From NCBI GenBank assembly GCA_003525075.1, contig DQFO01000008.1, positions 138,333-202,332 on the forward strand: a stretch of DNA of 64,000 nucleotides, read 5' to 3'. The notes beneath the pieces were generated by a model that was not told the DNA's origin, searched no databases, and saw only the letters and a program-made list of their open reading frames with translations. The position numbers and the translations under genes were made by a program. Every line of letters starts with the position of its first letter. The stretch's first letter is position 1. This document shows positions 1 through 9,335 of the stretch, piece after piece. Source of the DNA: Clostridiales bacterium. GTDB taxonomy: Bacteria; Bacillota; Clostridia; TANB77; CAG-508.

Positions 1-52
1 TTTTTCACTAAGTTGTTGACATTCCACACAGTGCACAGTATTAAAACCAAAC

Positions 53-85
53 AAAAAGTACAACTAAAATTTAGTTGTACTTTTT
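53..85 (-). terminator. Rho-independent terminator of BIG2 surface gene 1
   Basis: A perfect hairpin with a stem of about 15 bp lies just beyond the stop codon of the minus-strand surface protein gene. On the minus strand it is followed by a T-rich stretch. The stem is nearly symmetric, so it could also stop transcripts arriving from the other side. Confidence 0.8.
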
Positions 86-89
86 TTAT

Positions 90-2483
90 TTAAGTTCCTA
101 TATCTATTGAAAAATTACTATATTTTGCTCCACCAGAATCAACATTTGTTGAATACATAAATTGTAGAGCGAATGAATAATATACTTTATTTGGGGTTAA
201 TGATATGTCTGCAGAATAATATCTATCTTTTCCAAAATTCCATGTAAATGTACCACTATATCTAGACCATATTTCTACCCAATTTCCACTAGTATCTAGA
301 GCCATTATTCTCAATCCAAAATATCTATCAGACCACATTGAATTTGCACCAATATTAGCTGATCCTTTTATAGATTTTATTGTAGAACATGCTGTATTGT
401 TTATTACGTCTCCTAATTGTTTCCAACCTGATGAAACAGCTCCTGCATCACTCCAACCTCTAGAAATATGTAGTCCTACATTTACACTTATTTGTGCGTA
501 TACTGTTGAACTAGAATTCTTTATTGTTATTGTTGCATTTCCAATAGCTATCCCATTCACTGTTAAATTATAAGTACCATTTCCACTTGCAATCATATTA
601 GTACTTATAACCTTAGAATTGCTATTTACACATACAATTTGTTCTGTTGTATCTGATGGTGAACATGTTATTTTAGAAGTAAATGTATCTCCAACCTTTA
701 TTGCAGCACTATTGGGACTAGCTGTTATTCTTTGTACTTTATTTTCAACAACTACTGTACATTTGGCAGAAAGTCCATTTCCTGTTGTAGCTGTTATCGT
801 AGCTGTTCCAGTTCCAATTGCCGTTACATATCCATTTCCATTTACTGTTACAATACCATTATTACTACTTGTCCAAGATACGTTTGTATATACATTTGCA
901 TTAGTTGGTCTTACTATTGCTTTTAATTGATAATTTTTATTTGTATATTTCTCCAATACTATTTTATTTGTACTTAATGTAATAGATGTTGGTGATGTTT
1001 GTACCGTTATTGTAGCTTTCGTTGATTTTCCATTTGCTGTTGTTGCTGTTATTGTTACCGTTCCATTTGCATATCCCCTTACTAATCCATTTGAATCTAC
1101 TGTTGCTATATTATTATTAGTACTTGTCCAAGTTATTTTATCTTTTATATTAGTTGTGTTTGGTGATATTGTTGCCTTTAATTGTACTGATTTATTTTCT
1201 GCACTTAAATCAATTGTTGCACTACTTGGTGATATTGATATTGATACTGGTGATGTTTGTACTGTTACACTTGCTGATGTTACCTTTTTATTTTCTGTCA
1301 CTACTGTTATAACTGTTGTTCCATTTTTCACTCCTGTAACTACACCATCTTTATTTACTGTTGCCACACTATTATCAGAACTACTCCATGTTAATCCTAT
1401 ATCTGTATTGGCTGTACTTGGATATATTGTTGCTTTAAATTGATATGTTTTATTTGTACTTATATCTAATGTAACATTTTCTTTGTCTAATCCTATTGAT
1501 AATGGTGTTGATATTACTGTTACATTCCAAGTTGCAGTCTTTCCATTTTCTGTTGTTGCTGTTATTGTTACATCTCCATTTGAAATTCCTGTTACAAATC
1601 CATTTTCATCTACTACAGCTATATCATTATTACTACTTGTCCATTTTATTCCAGTTTTATAATTTGCCGTACTTGGATATATTGTTGGCTTTATTTGTAA
1701 TGATTTTATTGCTGATGATATATCTAATATATGTCCACTTGCAGTTAATTCTATTGATGTTGGTTCTTGATGAACTGTTACATAACTCATAGCTCTTTTC
1801 TCTTTAGATGTTTCTACTAATATTGTAGCTTTTCCTAATTCTTTTCCTCTTACAAATATTTTATTATTTTCTACTAAAATTTTTCCATTCTTATCTTTCT
1901 TTACGTCTAATACACTTTCATCAGAACATGTTACTTTATAATCTTTTGTATTTGATGTTATTGTTAGCTCATAATACTTTCCTGTTGGTTCTCTATTTAT
2001 TGAGATTGATCCAGGATTTATTAATACACCATCTCTATCAACAATTCCACTACTATCTTCATCTAATCTAACATTTCCTGTTTCATCTATTATATATGCA
2101 TTTCCTGTGTTTTGGAATTTTACTACATATATATCTGCTGTTAATATTTTATTTATATATGTATCTCCTGGTCCATATATATTATATTCAAATTTTTTTG
2201 AGTCCGCATCCCCTATATATGTATTTAATTTTTCTTGTATTTTTGTCTTATCTGCTATTACACCTGATTTATTCGTTTCGTCTGCTACTGCTTGCGCTGC
2301 AGCCCACTGTACAGCTTCTTTTTCCTCACTTGTTAATTTCTTTTTGTCTGCATTCGCACTTTGATTAATTATTCCGCTATTTCCTCTTATATTTGCTATC
2401 ACTGCTCCAGCAATTATTATTAATACTATTATTGTAACAACAAGTGCTAAAAGAGAAACACCATTTTCTTTTTTATTTACCAT
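90..2483 (-). CDS. Pilin-anchored surface protein with BIG2 Ig-like repeats
   Basis: Large predicted exported protein (797 aa from the chosen start). The N-terminus reads KKENG followed by VSLLALVV and about 20 hydrophobic residues, the layout of a type IV prepilin cleavage/methylation segment, but position +5 is Ala rather than the usual Glu. Residues of about 50-240 form a domain shared with the next gene. Four canonical BIG2 (bacterial Ig-like group 2) repeats of about 80 aa follow, recognisable by the recurring W-[TS]-S-[SD]-[ND] core and G-x-[VI]-T-G turn, then a divergent fifth. The last 125 aa (from about 675) are unlike the neighbour and look beta-rich. The start at 2483 is preferred to the ATG at 2489 because GGAGG lies 7 nt from the former and 1 nt from the latter. 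Ligand unknown; likely adhesion or surface display. Confidence 0.88.
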   Translation of the reverse strand: MVNKKENGVSLLALVVTIIVLIIIAGAVIANIRGNSGIINQSANADKKKLTSEEKEAVQWAAAQAVADETNKSGVIADKTKIQEKLNTYIGDADSKKFEYNIYGPGDTYINKILTADIYVVKFQNTGNAYIIDETGNVRLDEDSSGIVDRDGVLINPGSISINREPTGKYYELTITSNTKDYKVTCSDESVLDVKKDKNGKILVENNKIFVRGKELGKATILVETSKEKRAMSYVTVHQEPTSIELTASGHILDISSAIKSLQIKPTIYPSTANYKTGIKWTSSNNDIAVVDENGFVTGISNGDVTITATTENGKTATWNVTVISTPLSIGLDKENVTLDISTNKTYQFKATIYPSTANTDIGLTWSSSDNSVATVNKDGVVTGVKNGTTVITVVTENKKVTSASVTVQTSPVSISISPSSATIDLSAENKSVQLKATISPNTTNIKDKITWTSTNNNIATVDSNGLVRGYANGTVTITATTANGKSTKATITVQTSPTSITLSTNKIVLEKYTNKNYQLKAIVRPTNANVYTNVSWTSSNNGIVTVNGNGYVTAIGTGTATITATTGNGLSAKCTVVVENKVQRITASPNSAAIKVGDTFTSKITCSPSDTTEQIVCVNSNSKVISTNMIASGNGTYNLTVNGIAIGNATITIKNSSSTVYAQISVNVGLHISRGWSDAGAVSSGWKQLGDVINNTACSTIKSIKGSANIGANSMWSDRYFGLRIMALDTSGNWVEIWSRYSGTFTWNFGKDRYYSADISLTPNKVYYSFALQFMYSTNVDSGGAKYSNFSIDIGT

Positions 2484-2523
2484 CTTCATTCCTCCTTTGT
2501 TTTTTTATTTACCTATTCATTCT

Positions 2524-2552
2524 ATTATAACATTTTTTTCGATTTTTTTCAA
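2524..2552 (-). promoter_or_regulatory. Sigma-A promoter of BIG2 surface gene 1
   Basis: On the minus strand TTGAAA and TATAAT are separated by exactly 17 nt, about 40 nt ahead of the start codon. The surface gene therefore has its own promoter, placed after the terminator-like hairpin of the upstream surface gene. Confidence 0.8.
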
Positions 2553-2569
2553 CTGTTTGGTGTTTTTTC

Positions 2570-2604
2570 AAAAATAATTGGGATGTTAATTTTGTTAACA
2601 TCCC
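2570..2604 (-). terminator. Terminator of BIG2/InlB surface gene 2
   Basis: A 10-bp perfect stem (GGGATGTTAA with TTAACATCCC) overlaps the stop codon of the upstream surface gene and is followed on the minus strand by AATTATTTTT. It separates the two surface genes into distinct transcription units. Confidence 0.7.
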
Positions 2605-4829
2605 CCATCTCCACCTCCACCGCCTTCTTGTGCCCAATATCCTTTCATATGAACATTTGCAGCTGGCATTGTAAAAATTGTATTAGCAGAATAATGTGTT
2701 CCATTATATTCCCAATATTGGAATACATAACCACTTGCAGACGCTTGTGGTAATGTGCACTTATCTCCTGCTTTTAAAGTATATGATGTTGGATTAACAC
2801 TTCCTCCCTGTGCATCAAATACTATTGCATATAGTTGAACTGCTGTTATTACGCAAGATGCTGAATGGGTTCCACTAGAACTTTTTACTGTGATTGTTAC
2901 TTTTCCTGCACCTTTTATTATTACCAAACCATCTTGATTAACTACTGCTACATTTGAATTACTAGACGTCCAAATAATTCCTTCTGTACTTGTTGATGGC
3001 GTTAATGTTGCTACTAATTGAAATGTTTGCTTATTTAATTCTAAACTTTCTATAGTTTCATATTCTTTATTTAATCTTATTCCAGTAATTAATGTCTCAA
3101 CAGTAACTATACATGTTGCACTTTTATTATTTTGAGTTGTTGCTGTTATTACTGTTGTTCCATTCTTTTTAGCAGTAACATTTCCATCTTGATCTACTGT
3201 TGCTACTGATGTATCTGAACTTTTCCAAGTTAATTTTGTGTTTACATTAGATGTTTTTGGATCATACACAGGATATAATTTTGTAGTTTTTGTTCCTGTC
3301 ATATTTAATGTTGTTTTTGCTTTATTTAACGATAAACTTACTGGTGATGTCTGTACTTTCACATTACATTTCGTTGTTTTTCCATTTTGAGTTGTTGCCG
3401 TTATAACTGCTGTTCCATTTGAAACACCTATAACAGTTCCATCATTTCCAACTGATGCTATACTTGAATTACTACTTGACCATTTTACTACATTTTGTAC
3501 ATTTGCCGTACTTGGTAATATTGTTGAAGTTAATTGTATTGATTTAGGATTTGCAGTTAAATCAAGTGTTACATTATTCTTATTTAATTGTATTCCTATT
3601 GGTGATGTTTGTACTGTTACAAATCCTGTTGCTGTTTTATTATTTTCTGTTGTTACTCTTACTGTTGCAGTTCCATTTGAAAGACCTGTTACCACTCCAT
3701 TTGATGAAATTGATATAACATTTGGACTACTTGAACTCTCTATTTCCCATCTTAATCCTATACTAGCATTTGCTGTACTTGGGTATATTGTTGTAGCATA
3801 CTGATGTGTATTTACCCCATTAATATCTAACACTAAGTTTTCAGAATCCAAACTTATTTCTAATGGTGTTGATATTACAACCACTTTCCATGTTGCTGCT
3901 CTTCCATTTTCTGTTGTTGCAGTTATTGTTACTTCGCCATTCGAAATTCCTGTCACAAATCCATTAGAATCTACTACTGCAACATCATTGTTACTACTTG
4001 TCCAAGTTATTCCTGTTTTATAATTTGCTGTACTTGGATATATTGTTGGTTTTATTTGTAATGATTTTATTACTGATGATATATCTAATATTTCTGAAGT
4101 TGCTGATAATTCTATTGATGTTGGTTCTTGATGTACTGTTATATAACTTATTGCTCTTTTTTCTTTTGATGTTTCTACAACTATTGTTGCTTTTCCTAAT
4201 TTCAACCCTTTTACTGTAATTGTATTATTTGTTACTTTAATATTTCCTGACAAATCTTTTTTTACTTGCAATACACTTTCATCTGAACATGTTACTTTAT
4301 AATCATTTGTATTTGCTAATATATTTAAAGTTAATTCTGATCCGATATTTATAGATGTTGATGCTGGTTTTATTAACACACCATCTCTACTTGCAACTTT
4401 ATCTCCTGTTTCATCTCTTCTTACATTTCCAGATCCATCAATAATATAAGAATTTCCTGATTTTGAAAATTCAACAACATATGTATCTGAAATTATCATT
4501 GTTCCTTTATACTCTTCTTCAGGTCCAAATATTTGATATTCCATATCTTCATTTTGATTTCCTATATATTTATCAAGTTTTTCAGCTATTTGTCCTTTAT
4601 CGATTATTTGCCCTGTTTTATTGCTATCGTCTGCAACAGCTTGTGCTGCTGCCCATTGAATAGCCTCATTTTCTTCGCTTGCTATTTTTTCATCTCTTGC
4701 TTCTAAACTTTCATTGAATAACCCACTATCATTTCTAATATTTGAAATTGTTACTCCGGCTAATAATATAAGTACTATTATAGTAACTACTAGTGCTATT
4801 AATGACATTCCATTTTCTTTTACTTTCAT
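2595..4829 (-). CDS. Pilin-anchored surface protein with BIG2 repeats and an InlB-type C-terminal repeat
   Basis: A 744-aa paralogue of the preceding gene. The N-terminus (KENG then MSLIALVV) is again prepilin-like with Ala at +5. Residues of about 200-320 are almost identical to the paralogue, including the TSKEKRA and STANYKTGI segments, whereas the later repeats diverge. About five to six BIG2 repeats are followed by a Listeria/Bacteroides-type repeat (InlB B-repeat family, Listeria_Bacteroides_repeat) near the C-terminus, marked by FDAQGGSVNP, a leucine/proline segment and an aromatic YWEYNG strand. It ends in a Gly-rich tail with a terminal Cys. RBS is AAGGAG, 8 nt from ATG. Predicted cell-surface protein; binding partner unknown. 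Confidence 0.88.
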   Translation of the reverse strand: MKVKENGMSLIALVVTIIVLILLAGVTISNIRNDSGLFNESLEARDEKIASEENEAIQWAAAQAVADDSNKTGQIIDKGQIAEKLDKYIGNQNEDMEYQIFGPEEEYKGTMIISDTYVVEFSKSGNSYIIDGSGNVRRDETGDKVASRDGVLIKPASTSINIGSELTLNILANTNDYKVTCSDESVLQVKKDLSGNIKVTNNTITVKGLKLGKATIVVETSKEKRAISYITVHQEPTSIELSATSEILDISSVIKSLQIKPTIYPSTANYKTGITWTSSNNDVAVVDSNGFVTGISNGEVTITATTENGRAATWKVVVISTPLEISLDSENLVLDINGVNTHQYATTIYPSTANASIGLRWEIESSSSPNVISISSNGVVTGLSNGTATVRVTTENNKTATGFVTVQTSPIGIQLNKNNVTLDLTANPKSIQLTSTILPSTANVQNVVKWSSSNSSIASVGNDGTVIGVSNGTAVITATTQNGKTTKCNVKVQTSPVSLSLNKAKTTLNMTGTKTTKLYPVYDPKTSNVNTKLTWKSSDTSVATVDQDGNVTAKKNGTTVITATTQNNKSATCIVTVETLITGIRLNKEYETIESLELNKQTFQLVATLTPSTSTEGIIWTSSNSNVAVVNQDGLVIIKGAGKVTITVKSSSGTHSASCVITAVQLYAIVFDAQGGSVNPTSYTLKAGDKCTLPQASASGYVFQYWEYNGTHYSANTIFTMPAANVHMKGYWAQEGGGGGDGGC

Positions 4830-4893
4830 ATTTTTTCTCCTTAGTTTTATATTTTATTATATAAAATTTAAGAATTACAATGTAAATTTTTTA

Positions 4894-5598
4894 TTAATTT
4901 TTACATTTTTCTTTTTTTATATCTTTAAATAAGACTATTAAACATATCGTAATTATACAACAATATATAACTATCATTTTAGGACCACCAAATAGTTTTG
5001 CATCTCGAAATAATTGTTCTATAACAAACATCCTCATTATAACATATTCTAGAACTGCCAATGCAATTCTTTTTAAATCACTAATTCTTCCTTTATATTT
5101 AACTAATATACAAAATCCAATTAGCCATACACCTGTTTCTATTAATTGAACTGGATACTCTATATGTATATATCCTAAAGCTACAGTATATGAAAGAATC
5201 TTATCTGGCATTACTTTTCCAACACAACACCCTTTTATAAAACATTCTATTTTTCCAACTGCAGCACTCAAAAATATTGATTCCATCATAGTATCTATAA
5301 GTTGTGTTCTATATTTAGGAAATATTTTTATTGATATAAGCATTCCTAAGGCTCCACCTATAAGAACTCCAGAAATTTTAAAATACTTAAGTTTCCAAAT
5401 AAATAATTGAGATATATCTTTATTTCCAGAATTTATAAACCATATTATTCTTGCTGTAACTGTTCCTAATATTATTGCTATCACCGTATTTATTATTGCT
5501 ACAGATATTTTTTTTGTTCTTTTATATGTCATAAAAACATTATATATAATTGCTATACTATATGCAAATACTCTTTGCTCTGCAAGTGTTTTTATCAT
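4894..5598 (-). CDS. Prolipoprotein diacylglyceryl transferase-like (Lgt family) membrane protein
   Basis: 234-aa polytopic membrane protein with six to seven hydrophobic segments. A K-x-x-C-F-x-x-G-C-C-x-G-K stretch near residue 125 and the HIEYPVQLIE segment near residue 160 match the Lgt pattern G-R-x-G-x-F-x-x-G followed by HP-[VT]-Q-L-Y-E. The first Arg/Gly positions are altered, so a functional lipoprotein diacylglyceryl transferase is not certain; a divergent paralogue is equally possible. An ATG 24 nt upstream exists, but AAAGGAG lies 6 nt from the ATG at 5598, so the shorter start is used. It lies between surface-protein genes and a DUF2508 gene, all minus strand. Confidence 0.65.
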   Translation of the reverse strand: MIKTLAEQRVFAYSIAIIYNVFMTYKRTKKISVAIINTVIAIILGTVTARIIWFINSGNKDISQLFIWKLKYFKISGVLIGGALGMLISIKIFPKYRTQLIDTMMESIFLSAAVGKIECFIKGCCVGKVMPDKILSYTVALGYIHIEYPVQLIETGVWLIGFCILVKYKGRISDLKRIALAVLEYVIMRMFVIEQLFRDAKLFGGPKMIVIYCCIITICLIVLFKDIKKEKCKN

Positions 5599-5676
5599 TT
5601 TTTTCTCCTTTGTTTTCAACATTTATAACTCAATTATATCATTTTATATTTAAAATTGTAAATAATTTTACAAAAA

Positions 5677-5964
5677 TTATCCAACTAATTTCTTCTGCAA
5701 AATCATTCTTATTTTTACTTCCTTATCTCTCGAAAGAATAACTCCTTTTTTCTTTGCTAATTTTATTAAATAATCTAATTTTGATTGATTTGCCTTTATT
5801 TGATAAATATAATAATCAATCATGCCATCTTCTGCATATTCAAAATTTTTTCTAGCATTTTGCAATTTTTCTTTTGTTTCAATAATATTTTGCATTAATT
5901 CAATTTCTCTTTCTTTTTCAGTTTTTCCTTTAATCATTTTATTTAAAAGATATTCTTCTTCCAT
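5677..5964 (-). CDS. DUF2508 family protein (YaaL-like)
   Basis: 95-aa soluble, charged protein. The central segment (AxxNFEYAEDxxxIDYYIYQIKA, spread over residues of about 38-60) followed by LDYLIKLAKKKG is typical of DUF2508, the YaaL family commonly found near recR/dnaX in Firmicutes. Here it lies between the Lgt-like gene and the divergent serS instead. AAAGGAG precedes the ATG by 6 nt. Function is not known for the family. Confidence 0.75.
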   Translation of the reverse strand: MEEEYLLNKMIKGKTEKEREIELMQNIIETKEKLQNARKNFEYAEDGMIDYYIYQIKANQSKLDYLIKLAKKKGVILSRDKEVKIRMILQKKLVG

Positions 5965-6040
5965 CTCTTCTCCTTTCGAATATTTATTATTAATTTTATT
6001 ATCTTATTTTTCCTATTATGTACAATTTACACAAATCTTA

Positions 6041-6069
6041 TTGAAATTTCCATAATTTTATTGTATAAT
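6041..6069 (+). promoter_or_regulatory. serS promoter
   Basis: TTGAAA, 17 nt, TATAAT: near-consensus sigma-A promoter. The transcribed leader is only about 50 nt and contains a small CCTC/GAGG hairpin. It has no room for, and no sign of, a T-box. Confidence 0.85.
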
Positions 6070-6123
6070 GTCCGATGTATAGCCTCTAACTGAGGAATTT
6101 AATAAAGAAAGGGATATGCCGTT

Positions 6124-7410
6124 ATGATAGATATTAAATTAATAAGAGAAAATCCAGAATTAGTAAAAGAAAATATAAAAAAGAAATTTCAAGATCACAA
6201 ACTTGTTTTAGTTGATGAAGTTATAGAACTAGATAAAAAAAATAGAGAAGCAAAATTAAATGGGGACAATCTGCGTTCTGAAAGAAAAAGATTAAGTGAT
6301 GAAATTGGAAAACTTATGAAAGCAGGTCAAAAAGAAGAAGCTGGTAAAATTCGTCAAGAAGTTCAAAGTGTAAATTCTGCAATTGAAGAAAATGAAGAAC
6401 TTGAAGAAAAATATACAGAAGAAATAAGAAATAGAATGATGAAAATACCTAATATCATTGATGATTCTGTTCCAATTGGAAAAGATGATAGTGAAAATGT
6501 TGAAGTTGAAAGATTTGGTGAACCAATTGTTCCAGCTTATGAAATACCTCATCATGCTGATATTATAGCAAAATTTGATGGATTAGACAAAGAAAGTGCT
6601 GGTCGTACAAGTGGTGTTGGTTTCTATTACTTAATTGGTGATATAGCACGTTTACATGAAGCTATGCTTGCATATGCTCGTGATTTTATGATTAATCATG
6701 GATTCACATATTGTATTCCACCATTTATGATTAGAAGTAGTGTTGTTAATGGTGTTATGTCTTTTGATGAAATGGAAGCTATGATGTACAAAATCGAAGG
6801 TGAAGATTTATATTTGATTGGTACATCTGAACATAGTATGATTGGAAGATTTAAGGAACAAATTGTTGATGAATCTCAATTACCTCTTACTTTAACTTCA
6901 TATTCTCCATGTTTTAGAAAAGAAATTGGATCACATGGTCTTGAAGAAAGAGGATTATATAGAGTTCATCAATTCGAAAAACAAGAAATGATTGTTCTTT
7001 GTAAACCAGAAGAATCTATGGATTGGTATAATAAAATGTGGAAAATGTCTGTTGAATTATTTAGAAGCTTAGATATTCCAGTAAGACAACTTGATTGTTG
7101 TAGTGGTGATATGGCAGATTTAAAAGTTAAATCTTGTGATATCGAAGCTTGGAGCCCACGTCAACAAAAATATTTTGAAGTATGTTCTTGTTCTACTTTA
7201 GGTGATGCACAAGCTAGACGTTTAAATATTAGATATAAAACAAAAGATGGAAACAAATTTGTTCATACTTTAAATAATACTGTTTTAGCTACACCAAGAG
7301 CTTTAATTGCTTTAATCGAATGTAATTATAATGAAGATGGAAGTATTACTGTTCCTAAAGTTTTACAACCATATATGGGTGGAAAAGAAAAATTAATTCC
7401 TACAAAATAA
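6124..7410 (+). CDS. serS: Seryl-tRNA synthetase
   Basis: Class II aminoacyl-tRNA synthetase charging tRNA-Ser (and tRNA-Sec if present) in the cytoplasm. The 428-aa length is normal. An N-terminal long alpha-helical coiled-coil arm (about residues 25-105, rich in K/E) binds the tRNA. The catalytic core shows FRKEIGSHG with GLYRVHQFEKQE (motif 2) and TPRALIALIE (motif 3). RBS AGAAAGGG lies about 10 nt from ATG. It is a monocistronic unit with its own promoter and a strong terminator. No T-box leader is visible. Confidence 0.97.
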   Translation: MIDIKLIRENPELVKENIKKKFQDHKLVLVDEVIELDKKNREAKLNGDNLRSERKRLSDEIGKLMKAGQKEEAGKIRQEVQSVNSAIEENEELEEKYTEEIRNRMMKIPNIIDDSVPIGKDDSENVEVERFGEPIVPAYEIPHHADIIAKFDGLDKESAGRTSGVGFYYLIGDIARLHEAMLAYARDFMINHGFTYCIPPFMIRSSVVNGVMSFDEMEAMMYKIEGEDLYLIGTSEHSMIGRFKEQIVDESQLPLTLTSYSPCFRKEIGSHGLEERGLYRVHQFEKQEMIVLCKPEESMDWYNKMWKMSVELFRSLDIPVRQLDCCSGDMADLKVKSCDIEAWSPRQQKYFEVCSCSTLGDAQARRLNIRYKTKDGNKFVHTLNNTVLATPRALIALIECNYNEDGSITVPKVLQPYMGGKEKLIPTK

Positions 7411-7453
7411 AAGTAAAAAATGTTCACAATTTAATGTGAACATTTTTTACTTT
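7410..7453 (+). terminator. serS terminator
   Basis: A long perfect hairpin (AAAGTAAAAAATGTTCACA paired with its complement across a short loop) starts at the serS stop codon and contains the terminal T run. Confidence 0.9.
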
Positions 7454-7517
7454 GTATATTGTATAAAATTTTTCATTATGATATATTAATTACAATAATA
7501 GTACAAAGGAGACTTAA

Positions 7518-8669
7518 ATGAAAAAAACAAGATTAACAAAATCTAATCCATTTAAAAATTTTATATTAACTCCAATATTAATTATTATATATATAGGAAT
7601 GTTTTATTTAACATATTTATGTATAAGAGATTATTATGGATATACAAATCTTTTTTGGGGAATAAAATATCTTGTATATGCCTTTTGGTTATTAAATATT
7701 TTACATCTTATTGGATTTCTACTTGCAAAATTTCAAGTATTTCGCCAAAAATTTTGGGAACATATCACAAATCCTTATACCTATTTCAGAGAACTTCCTT
7801 CTGACTTTGGTGTTGGTGTAACCTCTATACTTTTTGATTCTACAATAGAAAATAATAAAGATATTATAGCAGTATTATTAGATTTATGTGCAAAAAAATA
7901 TATAACTTTATCAAAACAAAATGATAAATATATTATTTCTGTTCTAAAAAAACCTGATACATATCTATTATATAATGAAAGATATATTTTAAGTTCAATA
8001 ATAAATAATAACCTAAAAAATTTAGATTATAATGTATGGTATAATCATTGTTTAAATGATGGAATTAATCTAAATCTTTTCTCATACAAAAAAAGAGAAA
8101 ATTATTTTGAAAGATTATTTAAAATATCTGATAGAAGTACATTTATAACAATATTTATTATTTGTCTATCTATGGGATTTATTGCTGCAATTTTAGTCGT
8201 TATATCATCATTAACAAACACTTCTAACATTACAAATTGGCAACCAATTATTATTTCATTATTAAAATTTACTGCATTGTTTACATCTATTTTATATATT
8301 TTAACTTTTATTATATATATGGTATTTAGATTAATTTTTGAATTTATTACTTTTATAATTAGATTATACTTAAATGCAATTAGTTCATCATATAATAAAG
8401 TTTTAAATAACACTTTACACAAAACAACTAAAGGAATTAGTGAATATCAAAAATTATATTCTTTTAAAGCTTTTCTAAAAGATTTTGGAAACTTTGCTGA
8501 TAAATACCCTGAAGAAATTGTATTATGGGATAGATATTTATCATATGCACAAGTTTTTGGATTAACAAAAGAAATAATGAAAACTGGATATCCAAAATTA
8601 GTAAAAAATTCATCTTTTCAAATTGATGATATTAATAATATAACTTTTGATAATATAGAAATTAAATAG
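7518..8669 (+). CDS. DUF2207-like membrane protein, intact copy
   Basis: 383-aa membrane protein. Two hydrophobic segments near the N-terminus (about residues 14-70) are followed by a conserved soluble block (YFRELPSDFGVG, residues of about 90-100, then ILDLCAKKY-type helix), two further transmembrane segments near 210-280 and a C-terminal block KAFLKDFGNFADKYPEEIVLWDRYLSYAQVFGL. The C-terminal pattern (F-x-x-DF...P-E-x-x-x-LW-x-x-YL-x-Y-A) matches the DUF2207/YciQ family of predicted membrane proteins. RBS AAAGGAG. A frameshifted paralogue lies 2 kb downstream with a similar upstream region, indicating a duplication that included the promoter. Role unknown. Confidence 0.75.
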   Translation: MKKTRLTKSNPFKNFILTPILIIIYIGMFYLTYLCIRDYYGYTNLFWGIKYLVYAFWLLNILHLIGFLLAKFQVFRQKFWEHITNPYTYFRELPSDFGVGVTSILFDSTIENNKDIIAVLLDLCAKKYITLSKQNDKYIISVLKKPDTYLLYNERYILSSIINNNLKNLDYNVWYNHCLNDGINLNLFSYKKRENYFERLFKISDRSTFITIFIICLSMGFIAAILVVISSLTNTSNITNWQPIIISLLKFTALFTSILYILTFIIYMVFRLIFEFITFIIRLYLNAISSSYNKVLNNTLHKTTKGISEYQKLYSFKAFLKDFGNFADKYPEEIVLWDRYLSYAQVFGLTKEIMKTGYPKLVKNSSFQIDDINNITFDNIEIK

Positions 8670-8670
8670 T

Positions 8671-8713
8671 AAAAAACTTGATAAAAATAGATATATTTTT
8701 ATCAAGTTTTTTT
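8671..8713 (+). terminator. Bidirectional terminator
   Basis: AAAAAACTTGATAAAAA pairs perfectly with its complement and carries T runs on both strands. It serves both the DUF2207-like gene (plus) and the YjjX-like gene, whose minus-strand stop is at 8766. Confidence 0.85.
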
Positions 8714-8765
8714 GTTGTTAACTTTTTGCATATTCTCTTATATTATAATATATTTTTAAACTTTA

Positions 8766-9296
8766 TTATTTCCATAAATCTTCATTAATAAATCTAGTTA
8801 AGGCCATTATAAATGCATTTCTAGTTAAATCAATTCTTGTTACTTCATCTTTAGTCAAAAAACTAATTCCGCCTTTTCCCTTTCCTAATTCTTTACCTTT
8901 AAATATTCTATCCATAACTTTTCCAAGTTCTGTTTCTTTTATCTCATCTATATATTTATCTGGAATTGGAAATCCTTGACTTGTCCCAAAACTTTGAAAA
9001 CCATTCCTATCTTCTATAATAACTGCATTTATATCTATCCACTCGCCTAAAGAATTAGTTATTCCCGCTTCACTTGATACATAAAAATCAACTTGTATAT
9101 TATTTTTAATCGCATATTTCTTTAAATTTTTTACTCTGTTTTTTGCACCTTGTAATATTTCTTCATTAACTGGTTGATTTCCAACTTCTGATTCTACAGA
9201 TATTCCTTCTATTTCAATATTATCAAAATATTTTTCAAATGCTCGTCTTGCACCTTCTATTTTTCCAGGATTTTTTGTTCCCATTAATATTTTCAT
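8766..9296 (-). CDS. YjjX/DUF84-type non-canonical purine nucleoside triphosphatase
   Basis: 176-aa protein of the inosine/xanthosine triphosphatase (YjjX, DUF84) family, which hydrolyses damaged purine nucleotides such as ITP and XTP. N-terminal MGTKNPGKIEGARRAF, the SEVGNQP segment, the SSEAGI block and GKGKGGISFLTKDEVTR near the C-terminus are family hallmarks. Length is normal. RBS AAAGGAG. It lies 39 nt after the RlmD-type gene on the same strand and is probably cotranscribed with it. Confidence 0.85.
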   Translation of the reverse strand: MKILMGTKNPGKIEGARRAFEKYFDNIEIEGISVESEVGNQPVNEEILQGAKNRVKNLKKYAIKNNIQVDFYVSSEAGITNSLGEWIDINAVIIEDRNGFQSFGTSQGFPIPDKYIDEIKETELGKVMDRIFKGKELGKGKGGISFLTKDEVTRIDLTRNAFIMALTRFINEDLWK

Positions 9297-9335
9297 TTAT
9301 TTATTCTCCTTTATTATAAAAACTCTTAACAAATT

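Noticed and set aside
1..89. Promoter or gene fragment at the left edge
   Set aside because: Apart from the terminator at 53-85 I see no ORF or promoter; the first 50 bases are too short to judge.
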